From assembly GCA_031255235.1 (NCBI GenBank), contig JAIRSX010000099.1:1-5842 (forward strand): a stretch of 5,842 nt of DNA. The letters run 5' to 3'. Below the pieces are notes generated by a model. It had not been told where the DNA came from. It saw only the letters and a list, made by a program, of their open reading frames with translations, and did not search any database. Shown here in pieces: positions 1 to 5,715 of the stretch. Each line of letters starts with the position of its first letter. Position 1 is the stretch's first letter. Source of the DNA: Rickettsiales bacterium (GTDB taxonomy: Bacteria; Pseudomonadota; Alphaproteobacteria; Rickettsiales; UBA1997). The translations under genes and the position numbers were made by a program.

Positions 1-855
1 TGATATTTCTGGTTCTACATCGTCAGAGTTATCATAGAATTTATAGAAATTTTTGATAACACCAACCTTCTTACCCTTAATATTGGGATTTAAATTTGCT
101 AAAAAATCCGGCACTTCCGTATCAGCACTTGTGGAATCTTTGTTATCTTTGCCACATGGAATTCCGCAAATGTAAGACATATCTCTAACATCTTTTGTAA
201 AAAAACCAGATTGATCTAAACTTGATGCGTATGCAATTGTGCCATATCTCGAAATTCTACCATATGTCATTCTTAAGCCAACTAAATTTGTGTAAGAAGC
301 AGGTTGTCTTATGCTACCTCCCGTGTCTGTTCCGCTGCTAGCGAGACAGGTATTTGTTGCCAATGATACAACGGAACCGCCACTGGAACCGCCCGGAACT
401 AAATTGCGATCGTCGTTTTTTGCTTTGTAAGGATTGATAACGGCACCAAAATAACTTGTTTTATTATTACCATCTGCACAAAATTCAGCCAAGTTTGTTT
501 TACCGACGATTACAACTCCTTCATCTAACAGTTTTTGTGAATAGGTTGATTCATAAGGTGGGATAAAATTTTCTAAAATTCGAGAACCACAGGTTGTTTT
601 TATGTCTTTTGTGCAAAATACATCCTTCATTGAAAATGGTATTCCTTCTAATTTTCTTACTTTATTCTTTGATATGTTTTCATCTGCTGTCTTTGCTTGT
701 TCCTCTGCTAAATCCAATGTTTCTGTAATGTAAGCATTAAGATTTTTATTATTTTCTAAATTTTTAATACAGTCATTTAGCAATTCCATAGCAGAAAATT
801 TTCTATCTAAAAGGCCTTGCTTTGCTTGTAATAATGTTAAATCTGCTAAACTCAT
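1..855 (-). CDS. gatA: Asp/Glu-tRNA amidotransferase subunit A, N-terminal part (cut by window edge)
   Basis: GatA is the amidase subunit of GatCAB. It releases ammonia from glutamine, and GatB uses it to convert Asp-tRNA(Asn) and/or Glu-tRNA(Gln) to the amidated forms in the cytoplasm. The 285 visible residues carry the amidase-signature Ser-cisSer-Lys triad: K77 in GIPFSMKD, S157 in PGGSSGGS and S181 in GTDTGGSIRQPA. The start MSLADLTLLQA is the only sensible ATG (853-855) and matches where the family begins. The family is about 480-495 residues, so roughly 200 C-terminal residues lie off the left edge. No Shine-Dalgarno sequence precedes the start. The gene lies 63 nt downstream of lpxR on the same strand; gatC is not upstream. 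The triad motifs are seen directly; the tRNA specificity cannot be told from this sequence. Confidence 0.96.
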   Translation of the reverse strand, partial: MSLADLTLLQAKQGLLDRKFSAMELLNDCIKNLENNKNLNAYITETLDLAEEQAKTADENISKNKVRKLEGIPFSMKDVFCTKDIKTTCGSRILENFIPPYESTYSQKLLDEGVVIVGKTNLAEFCADGNNKTSYFGAVINPYKAKNDDRNLVPGGSSGGSVVSLATNTCLASSGTDTGGSIRQPASYTNLVGLRMTYGRISRYGTIAYASSLDQSGFFTKDVRDMSYICGIPCGKDNKDSTSADTEVPDFLANLNPNIKGKKVGVIKNFYKFYDNSDDVEPEIS

Positions 856-862
856 AGTGGAC

Positions 863-891
863 TGTATACATGGATGTGTTACAAAATACAA
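863..891 (-). promoter_or_regulatory. Possible gatA promoter close to the start codon
   Basis: On the minus strand TTGTAT (886-891) and TATACA (863-868) are separated by 17 bp. The -10-like hexamer ends 7 nt before the gatA ATG, so a transcript from it would be leaderless or nearly so, which fits the missing Shine-Dalgarno sequence. The -35 match is only 3 of 6 and the -10 match 4 of 6, in AT-rich DNA, so chance is a real alternative. gatA could instead be read through from lpxR. Confidence 0.25.
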
Positions 892-918
892 AAATTTTTC
901 CCATAGAGGATAGAAAAA

Positions 919-1749
919 CTAAAAATCCCAATGAATATTTCCGCTAAAATATTTATGGTTCCTAAATTGTTTTAAGAATTCCTTAGTTTTATAAACAACA
1001 GAATATTTGAGAGATAATTTTTTATATCTAATGGTGCCACCACCAACATATCCATTATGATATCTATTATAGTCGTTCAATAAGACATTATTAAATACGA
1101 CGTTTTGTAAAAACTCGGCAAAAACATAAAAACTAAAATCTGCATTTGACTTATTTTTTAAGGATAGTAAAGTTATTCTATTTTCCTGTAGATCGTTATC
1201 AAGATTATAACCAACTCTAAATTCTAACGATGGAATAATTCGAACAAAAGGAGTTCCCAGGTTTAAGATAAGTTTTGGATATAAATTATAATCAAATCCC
1301 AGTTTATTTTCTTTTAAAATGTAGGCGATCATTGTGTTACTGCTAATTAATAATCTATTTTTTGTTTGACCTTCGTTCCAGTTCTTTTTACCAATTCCAA
1401 TCATAGTATGTATATAATTTTGCACTTCCTCTCCCTTGGCAATAGGACCAGTCAAACCCAATGAAAGTCCGTACAAAACCGTAAGATTTTGAAAATAATG
1501 AACTCTGGTGTGGTAAATGTAACTATGGGCGGCATATTTTCTGTCCAATAAATCTGTCCTTGGGGTATAAATTTTTTGTCCTATACCAAAAGTGTTGCCA
1601 CTTTCGTCAAAAAGTGTAAACTGAATGCCATTTGTATAATATCTGTCACTATCAAAAGGAAAATCATTTTCCCATATGTTCGAAAAGCCTACTATCTTAC
1701 CGTAGCATATAGAAAGCGACATATAGAAAATGAAAACTTTAATTGACAC
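919..1749 (-). CDS. lpxR: LpxR-family (DUF2219) outer-membrane lipid A 3'-O-deacylase
   Basis: LpxR enzymes are outer-membrane beta-barrels that remove the 3'-acyloxyacyl group of lipid A, lowering its detection by host TLR4. From the GTG start chosen here (1747-1749) the protein has 276 residues; Salmonella LpxR is slightly over 300. Residues 2-17 (SIKVFIFYMSLSICYG) look like a signal peptide. Next comes the family hallmark WENDFPFDSDRYYTNG (26-41), with N28-D29 matching the catalytic Asn-Asp near the mature N-terminus. GIGQKIYTP (55-63) and the block EEVQNYIHTMIG (107-118) follow, with H114 as the probable catalytic His. The C-terminus ends in the aromatic residue F, usual for barrels. A longer frame runs from TTG at 1791, adding 14 residues with two Asp that would spoil the signal n-region; an ATG also exists at 1722. 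I could not place the family's catalytic Glu with confidence. Confidence 0.85.
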   Translation of the reverse strand: MSIKVFIFYMSLSICYGKIVGFSNIWENDFPFDSDRYYTNGIQFTLFDESGNTFGIGQKIYTPRTDLLDRKYAAHSYIYHTRVHYFQNLTVLYGLSLGLTGPIAKGEEVQNYIHTMIGIGKKNWNEGQTKNRLLISSNTMIAYILKENKLGFDYNLYPKLILNLGTPFVRIIPSLEFRVGYNLDNDLQENRITLLSLKNKSNADFSFYVFAEFLQNVVFNNVLLNDYNRYHNGYVGGGTIRYKKLSLKYSVVYKTKEFLKQFRNHKYFSGNIHWDF

Positions 1750-1773
1750 TCTTGATATATCGTTTAGTATATT
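1743..1773 (+). promoter_or_regulatory. Possible promoter for the HNH gene, inside the lpxR 5' end
   Basis: A perfect TTGACA (1743-1748) is followed by TAGTAT (1765-1770, 16 bp spacing, 4 of 6) or TATATT (1768-1773, 19 bp spacing, 5 of 6). Transcription from here would leave a leader of about 60 nt before the HNH ATG at 1840. The same DNA read on the minus strand contains TATACT (1766-1771), a possible -10 for lpxR if that gene starts at 1749, so the two promoters would overlap face to face. A second weaker + strand candidate is TTGATA (1776-1781) with TAATAT (1801-1806). Confidence 0.35.
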
Positions 1774-1826
1774 ACTTGATATAATTAGCAAAATAAACGT
1801 TAATATATCGCTATTTTAGATTAGTT

Positions 1827-1830
1827 GGAG
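1827..1830 (+). promoter_or_regulatory. Ribosome binding site that fixes the HNH start
   Basis: GGAG lies 9 nt before the ATG at 1840. An upstream in-frame TTG at 1825-1827 overlaps this GGAG, so using it would place the Shine-Dalgarno sequence inside the coding region. This decides for ATG 1840. It is one of only two clear Shine-Dalgarno sequences in the window; the other follows leuC. Confidence 0.7.
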
Positions 1831-1839
1831 AATTTTGTT

Positions 1840-2454
1840 ATGTATAAAAAACTGCCACTGAAAGATATAAAACTCAAGATCAAACAAGAACAAAAAGATA
1901 AAAGTGAATTGAATAATTTCAAGTTGAAGGAATATTATGAGGACTTTATAAGAAAAATAAATGAAAAACCGTTTTCTAAATTGGAGAAAAAAATTTGTTA
2001 TTTAATAGGGCTGGGTATCTCAAAGGAATACATAGCGAATATTTTCAATATCTCAATGAAATCTGTTGAAAATATGGCGATAGCAAATAAAATGAATTCT
2101 GTTTTATTGAAGAAGTATGAAACAACTTCGGATGACAGATGTTTTTCAAAAAAGCAAATCTTGAAAGCCTGTGAATTTTACAATTTTATTTGTCCTTTAT
2201 GTTTCAAACCTCTTGATATTAGAAATTTGAGTAATATAACCGGACATCATATATTGCCGTATTCGCAGGGTGGTAAAACTGATATTGATAATTGTTTACC
2301 TCTACACATAGAATGTCACTATTTAGATTTTGAAAAATTACACGGACTTCATAATGTAAACAATAGAATTTACACCAAACAAAAGTTGGATGAGATCATG
2401 GAATTGTTTAAGAACGATCATGGTGGAATAGATTATTTGTTGAGCTTTATTTAG
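1840..2454 (+). CDS. Free-standing HNH endonuclease with a helix-turn-helix
   Basis: The protein has 204 residues from ATG 1840. Residues 1-45 are Lys/Glu-rich and probably helical. Residues 46-86 resemble a LuxR/sigma-region-4 type helix-turn-helix (KKICYLIGLGIS, then YIANIFNISMKSVENM). The HNH nuclease follows: C118-x2-C121, the catalytic pair H136-H137 in ITGHHILPYSQGG, N151, and LHIECH, where H156 and C159 probably complete the zinc site and H160 is the last HNH residue. It would nick or cut DNA, using a bound divalent metal. It stands alone, divergent from lpxR and convergent with ruvA, with no methylase, intron or phage gene beside it. It could be a homing-type or phage-derived nuclease, or a defence nuclease; the target is unknown. 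The HNH call is firm, the helix-turn-helix call is by eye. Confidence 0.85.
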   Translation: MYKKLPLKDIKLKIKQEQKDKSELNNFKLKEYYEDFIRKINEKPFSKLEKKICYLIGLGISKEYIANIFNISMKSVENMAIANKMNSVLLKKYETTSDDRCFSKKQILKACEFYNFICPLCFKPLDIRNLSNITGHHILPYSQGGKTDIDNCLPLHIECHYLDFEKLHGLHNVNNRIYTKQKLDEIMELFKNDHGGIDYLLSFI

Positions 2455-2468
2455 TAAATATCCATTGC

Positions 2469-2498
2469 AAATAACATTAAAAGTTATTTATTTTTTTT
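2469..2498 (+). terminator. Weak Rho-independent terminator for the HNH gene
   Basis: A 7-bp stem, AAATAAC (2469-2475) with GTTATTT (2483-2489), has a 7-nt loop and is followed by A and eight T (2491-2498). The only G:C pair closes the loop, so the stem is weak. It starts 14 nt after the HNH stop and overlaps the last codons of the convergent ruvA. Read on the minus strand there is no T-run, so it would not stop ruvA transcripts. Confidence 0.5.
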
Positions 2499-3094
2499 AA
2501 TGTTTCAGTAATCAAGCTTTCCAAAACTATATCTTTTTTTTCTTTTAGAAGTGTTGCTATTATTCCGTAGCAAGTATTTCTTTGGTATCCAAGATTCTCA
2601 AGGGCAGATAAAGCGTCTTTGAGTCTTGTGTCTTTATTTGTAAATGTTTCTTCTTTAGGGATTGTGTCTAAAATTTGAGTATCGTCCGTTTCAAGTTTTT
2701 TTCTCATGTTTTTTAATTCCATAACAATCCTACTGGCAAGTTTCGAACCTATACCTGGGACTGCACAAAATCGTTTTTCATCATCTGTATCAATGGCACT
2801 TATGATTTCATTTCCCGTTAACGAACCAATAATATTCAATGCCATTTTGTTTCCAATACCATTTATTTTGCATAAACTGTCAAACCACTTTTTTTCACTG
2901 CTACTTATAAAACCAAATAGTAAAATGGCATCATCTCTGACTATTGTATTTACGATGAAAGTTTTCTCCTCATTAACTTTAATGTTGGTTAGAACTTTAG
3001 CGGAACAAAAGACTCTGTATCCGACACCATTAACGTCAAGAATAATGTAATCCTCGCAAATGGTATCAATTTTTCCTTTCAATTTTCCAATCAT
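2477..3094 (-). CDS. ruvA: Holliday junction DNA helicase subunit RuvA
   Basis: RuvA binds four-way junctions as a tetramer and loads the RuvB motor for branch migration in recombination and repair. The 205 residues match the usual length (about 200) and domain order. An OB-fold occupies about 1-63, starting MIGKLKGKID, with the acidic-pin equivalents D54-D55 in VRDDAILLFGF. Two helix-hairpin-helix motifs follow: INGIGNKMAL (77-86) and VPGIGSKLASRIVMELK (112-128). After an acidic linker, the small C-terminal RuvB-binding domain (about 155-203) contains DALSALENLGY. The ATG directly follows the stop of the DUF389 gene (no spacer), which implies co-transcription and translational coupling; GAG in the last DUF389 codons may serve as a weak ribosome binding site. 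ruvB and ruvC, often adjacent, are not here: the next gene downstream is the convergent HNH nuclease. Confidence 0.97.
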   Translation of the reverse strand: MIGKLKGKIDTICEDYIILDVNGVGYRVFCSAKVLTNIKVNEEKTFIVNTIVRDDAILLFGFISSSEKKWFDSLCKINGIGNKMALNIIGSLTGNEIISAIDTDDEKRFCAVPGIGSKLASRIVMELKNMRKKLETDDTQILDTIPKEETFTNKDTRLKDALSALENLGYQRNTCYGIIATLLKEKKDIVLESLITETLKKINNF

Positions 3095-4129
3095 CTACTC
3101 AATAACAAAATTTTCAACACTTAAATAAAAGTAAACCATGATAATGATACCTATAAATAATGTAACGTATAAATATTTTTTTCTTTCTTTTAAAGCGTCT
3201 CTATTTCTTGGGAGAACTTTTTTAATCTTAAAGATGAGCAGCGATGACAAAACGAAACAAGTAAAATTCATTAATAGTAACAAGATCATTTCAAATAATC
3301 TATTGTACATACCGAAATAAAAAAATGAACCAACAGAACTCAATACAGGTGTTATGGAAACGCCGAGCATAAATGAAAGTAAAAAAGTGGAAAGGCCGCC
3401 TACTAATCCAAGCGAGATGGATAAACCACTGACTACGGATAAAATTGGTGTAAAGGCATCAAATCTAACATTTTTAAAGAAATGCTTTAAGTCGTTAGCG
3501 TAATCATATCTACTATAACCAACAAGAAAACTGGTAGTATATGATACTAAAAATGATGTAAAGCACGCGACAAAGACCGTTTTTAATGAGTTTCTTATTT
3601 TGTTTTTGTCACCAACAGAAACTGCCACTGCGTAACCAATTATGCTCGAAAGGATTGATGAAACGGAAGCGGCGGCCATATACAATGTTGGATCTCTTTT
3701 TATGTAGCCAATACAACATAACACGGTGGCAAAAATTGTATTGAAAATATGAGACGATGACAAATAAACAGATTTTTCAATGTTTTCAGATAGTTCTTCA
3801 ATACTCACTCTGTTGATAACTCTCTTTTTGTGTATAAATTCATCTTTGTTCTCACTGATTTGAGGCAACAAAGCATCGATGTCCGTGATTGTAATTAAAG
3901 AGCTTAAATCCTCTTTTTTTTCGATTTTATGTTCCATTCTCAAGGTTAGGACAATAGAATCGATTATAATTTCTGTGCTTGTATTTCTGATAAGAAAGGA
4001 ATACTTTAAAGTTTCTCCGTCACATACTGGAACGCACCAATACTTTAGCACCTCCGCTTTTCGAGATATCTTATTAAGATTTTCTTCATAAATATTTGGC
4101 AAAATTACATCTATTATCTTATAGTTCAT
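3095..4129 (-). CDS. DUF389 / TIGR00341-type hydrophobic membrane protein
   Basis: Function is unknown for this family; these are inner-membrane proteins with a soluble N-terminal domain. I chose ATG at 4127-4129 (344 residues) over the in-frame TTG at 4133-4135, because MNYKIIDVILPN matches the usual family beginning. Residues about 1-100 form the cytoplasmic domain and include LKYWCVPV, corresponding to the family's Asp/Lys-Tyr-Trp segment. About six or seven hydrophobic segments follow from roughly 128 to 340, including a segment ending AVAVSVGD (167-174), GLSISLGLVGGLSTFLL (235-251) and an Ile-Thr-Pro turn (259-261). In homologues I remember, the second membrane segment carries prolines (A-P-L-x-G-P); here those positions appear to be serines (residues 151-162). 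Coupling to ruvA is probably operonic rather than functional. No Shine-Dalgarno sequence is visible. Confidence 0.82.
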   Translation of the reverse strand: MNYKIIDVILPNIYEENLNKISRKAEVLKYWCVPVCDGETLKYSFLIRNTSTEIIIDSIVLTLRMEHKIEKKEDLSSLITITDIDALLPQISENKDEFIHKKRVINRVSIEELSENIEKSVYLSSSHIFNTIFATVLCCIGYIKRDPTLYMAAASVSSILSSIIGYAVAVSVGDKNKIRNSLKTVFVACFTSFLVSYTTSFLVGYSRYDYANDLKHFFKNVRFDAFTPILSVVSGLSISLGLVGGLSTFLLSFMLGVSITPVLSSVGSFFYFGMYNRLFEMILLLLMNFTCFVLSSLLIFKIKKVLPRNRDALKERKKYLYVTLFIGIIIMVYFYLSVENFVIE

Positions 4130-4172
4130 ATTCAATATTTACACGAAACAATCCAGATACTAATATCAAAAA

Positions 4173-4212
4173 AAATAAAAGGCAAGTATTTTTATTTGCA
4201 TTAATAAAAATA
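4173..4212. repeat. Overlapping AT inverted repeats upstream of leuC
   Basis: A perfect 10-bp inverted repeat, TATTTTTATT (4187-4196) and AATAAAAATA (4203-4212), has a 6-nt centre TGCATT. Its left arm also pairs with an upstream segment: AAATAAAA (4173-4180) with TTTTATTT (4190-4197). The two pairings exclude each other. This could be an operator dyad or alternative leader hairpins, but all pairs are A:T in an AT-rich spacer, so chance is likely enough to keep confidence low. Confidence 0.35.
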
Positions 4213-4247
4213 TATTATTTAATGTGGAAAAAGCAGTTTACTATATT
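4196..4247 (+). promoter_or_regulatory. Candidate leuC promoter elements
   Basis: Two arrangements are possible. TTGCAT (4196-4201) with TTTAAT (4218-4223, 16 bp spacing) would give a leader of about 20 nt. TATATT (4242-4247), lying 5 nt before the ATG, would give a leaderless message, but its -35 is poor. No Shine-Dalgarno sequence precedes the leuC start; the purine-rich GTGGAAAAAG ends about 20 nt upstream, too far away. The rest of the 123-bp spacer between the DUF389 and leuC starts shows no gene. Confidence 0.3.
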
Positions 4248-4252
4248 ATTGT

Positions 4253-5632
4253 ATGACAGGAAAAACATTGTATGATAAGATATGGGAATCCCATGTTGTT
4301 GAGGAAAAGGGGGACGGTACAACTCTTTTGTATGTTGATAGGCATTTAATGCATGAAATTACGCCGCCGGTAGCATATGAGGATATGGATTTAAATGGTT
4401 ACAAACCAAGGAATCCAAGCAAGGCGCTTGCTGTTGAGGATCATGTTACTCATACTAAGGATATCAGCAAACCTTATGCTGATGAGATTGCTAGGGAGGA
4501 ATTGGAATACCATAGAGAACATTTGAATAAGTATGGAATAGAGTTTCATCCTGCTGGTTCTTTGCATGGTGGTATATGTCACGCTGTGGCGCCGGAGCTT
4601 GGTTTTGCTATGCCTGGTGTTACCCTAACACAGGGTGATTCTCATACCGCAACTCATGGAGCAATGGGGGCTTTGGCGTTCGGAACGGGTACAACTGAAA
4701 TAGAGCAAGTTTTAGTTACTCAGACCGTTACTCAGAGAAAAATGAAGAATATGAAGATTGTCATAAATGGTGATCTTCCCAGGCATTCTACTGGTAAGGA
4801 CATAATTTTATACGTTATAGGTAAGATTGGCACAAAAGGTGGAACGGGTTATGCAGTTGAATTTATGGGTGACACCATTGAAAATTTATCAATGGATGGA
4901 AGACTTACTGTGTCAAATATGGGAATAGAAGCAGGTGCGAGAGTTAATTTGATTGCTCCTGATGAGAAAACTTTTGCTTATATTAAAGGCGCTCCTTGGT
5001 CTCCAAAGGGTGAGATGTGGGACAAAGCAGTTGCATACTGGAAAACTTTAAAGAGTGATGTTGATGCGAAATGGGATGCGGAGTATGAATTTAACGCGGA
5101 AGATATTGTTCCACAAATCACTTGGGGAACTTCACCTGAGGATGTTATTCCAATAGATGGGGTTGTTCCAGATGTTGGAGAGAATAAGAAAAGGGCATTA
5201 GAGTATATTGGTATCAAGAGTGGGGACAAAATCGAGGGGTTGAAAGTTGACAGAGTGTTTATTGGTGCGTGTACCAATGGACGATTGGATGACTTGAAAG
5301 CAGCAGCAGAGGTTTTGAAAGGTAGGAAAGTTGCCGATGGGGTTAAGGCAATAGTTGTTCCTGGTACTAACTTTATTAAAAAGCAAGCAGAAGATTTGGG
5401 TATCGCTCAAATTTTTATTGATGCTGGTTTCGAGTGGAGATGGGCAGGTTGTTCTTTGTGTCTTGGAATGAATGAGGATAGGGCTAATGGTGTTCAAAGA
5501 ATAGTCTCAACATCTAATAGAAATTTTGAGAATAGACAAGGTGATGGAGCGAGAACTCATCTAGTAAGTCCGGCTATGGCAGCAATTGCTGCTGTGACAG
5601 GAAAAATTACTGATATTAGAAATATAATTTAA
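4253..5632 (+). CDS. leuC: 3-isopropylmalate dehydratase large subunit
   Basis: LeuC with LeuD isomerises 2-isopropylmalate to 3-isopropylmalate, the second step of leucine synthesis, using a [4Fe-4S] cluster in the cytoplasm. The 459 residues are close to the usual 465-470. The cluster ligands are C340 (IGACTNGR), C400 and C403 (AGCSLCLGMN), with the same 60- and 3-residue spacing as in E. coli. Other family motifs are LLYVDRHLMHE (25-35), GDSHTATHGAMGALAFGTGT (128-147), AYIKGAPWSPKG (242-253), WGTSPEDVIP (291-300) and STSNRNFENRQG (419-430). The last has N where G is usual, and SLCLGMN has G where A is common; neither is a ligand. Start MTGKTLYDKIW fits the family start. The length and single-domain form separate it from aconitase. 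LeuD, normally encoded next, is not seen within 210 nt. Confidence 0.97.
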   Translation: MTGKTLYDKIWESHVVEEKGDGTTLLYVDRHLMHEITPPVAYEDMDLNGYKPRNPSKALAVEDHVTHTKDISKPYADEIAREELEYHREHLNKYGIEFHPAGSLHGGICHAVAPELGFAMPGVTLTQGDSHTATHGAMGALAFGTGTTEIEQVLVTQTVTQRKMKNMKIVINGDLPRHSTGKDIILYVIGKIGTKGGTGYAVEFMGDTIENLSMDGRLTVSNMGIEAGARVNLIAPDEKTFAYIKGAPWSPKGEMWDKAVAYWKTLKSDVDAKWDAEYEFNAEDIVPQITWGTSPEDVIPIDGVVPDVGENKKRALEYIGIKSGDKIEGLKVDRVFIGACTNGRLDDLKAAAEVLKGRKVADGVKAIVVPGTNFIKKQAEDLGIAQIFIDAGFEWRWAGCSLCLGMNEDRANGVQRIVSTSNRNFENRQGDGARTHLVSPAMAAIAAVTGKITDIRNII

Positions 5633-5634
5633 TA

Positions 5635-5639
5635 GAGGG
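5635..5639 (+). promoter_or_regulatory. Strong ribosome binding site after leuC
   Basis: GAGGG lies 7 nt before ATG 5647 and begins 3 nt after the leuC stop. This is one of the best Shine-Dalgarno sequences in the window and argues that a gene co-transcribed with leuC genuinely starts here, even though its reading frame is lost in the G-tract just downstream. Confidence 0.5.
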
Positions 5640-5646
5640 AAACATA

Positions 5647-5715
5647 ATGAGATGGTTTATGAATAAAGAACGAGGGGGGGGGGGGGGGGGGTTTTTATGG
5701 GTTTTTTTTAAATAA
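5647..5715 (+). CDS. Start of an unidentified gene broken at a G18 tract
   Basis: A frame opens MRWFMNKER, 14 nt after the leuC stop and behind a good ribosome binding site. It then reads six glycines through the G-run and stops at 5713-5715, giving only 22 residues. With 17 or 20 G the frame would instead stay open to a stop at 5834-5836; with 16 or 19 G it stops at once. Position suggests a leu-operon gene, but the nine residues before the G-run do not resemble a LeuD N-terminus that I recognise. It may be a real start truncated by an assembly error, a phase-variable gene, or a meaningless short frame. Confidence 0.25.
   Translation: MRWFMNKERGGGGGGFLWVFFK
5674..5691 (+). repeat. G18 homopolymer
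   Basis: Eighteen consecutive G occur in otherwise strongly AT-rich DNA, 42 nt after the leuC stop. Long G-tracts are known as slippage sites for phase variation in some bacteria. They are also a known artefact of two-colour sequencing, where loss of signal is read as G. The run itself is certain in the given sequence; whether it exists in the organism is open. Confidence 0.9.

Noticed and set aside
1825..1839. TTG start for the HNH protein (209 residues)
   Set aside because: The GGAG that best serves as ribosome binding site overlaps this TTG; ATG 1840 is correctly spaced from it.
2179..2370. HNH domain as part of Cas9, or of a group I/II intron or intein
   Set aside because: The protein is small and complete with its own signals; no RuvC motifs, CRISPR repeats, reverse transcriptase, maturase or interrupted host gene are visible.
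2706..3050. A 114-codon open frame on the + strand
   Set aside because: It lies wholly antisense to ruvA, whose domains are intact, has no ribosome binding site, and its composition mirrors the ruvA codons.
3138..4091. Two short + strand frames (3138-3320 and 3879-4091)
   Set aside because: Both are antisense to the DUF389 gene, have no family resemblance or translation signals, and are explained by the opposite-strand coding sequence.
4130..4135. TTG start at 4135 for the DUF389 protein
   Set aside because: An ATG two codons later fits the family beginning, and neither start has a ribosome binding site to favour TTG.
4391..5497. Three minus-strand frames (4391-4582, 4978-5277, 5198-5497)
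   Set aside because: All are antisense to leuC, which is full length with every cluster ligand; they overlap one another and carry no recognisable domain.
4253..5632. leuC product as aconitase or homoaconitase
   Set aside because: Length, the RHLMHE and STSNRNF motifs and the lack of a swivel domain match bacterial LeuC; aconitases are about twice as long.
5674..5691. G-run as a functional G-quadruplex
   Set aside because: A single unbroken run in a doubtful low-complexity region gives no evidence of selection for a quadruplex; slippage or artefact explains it more simply.
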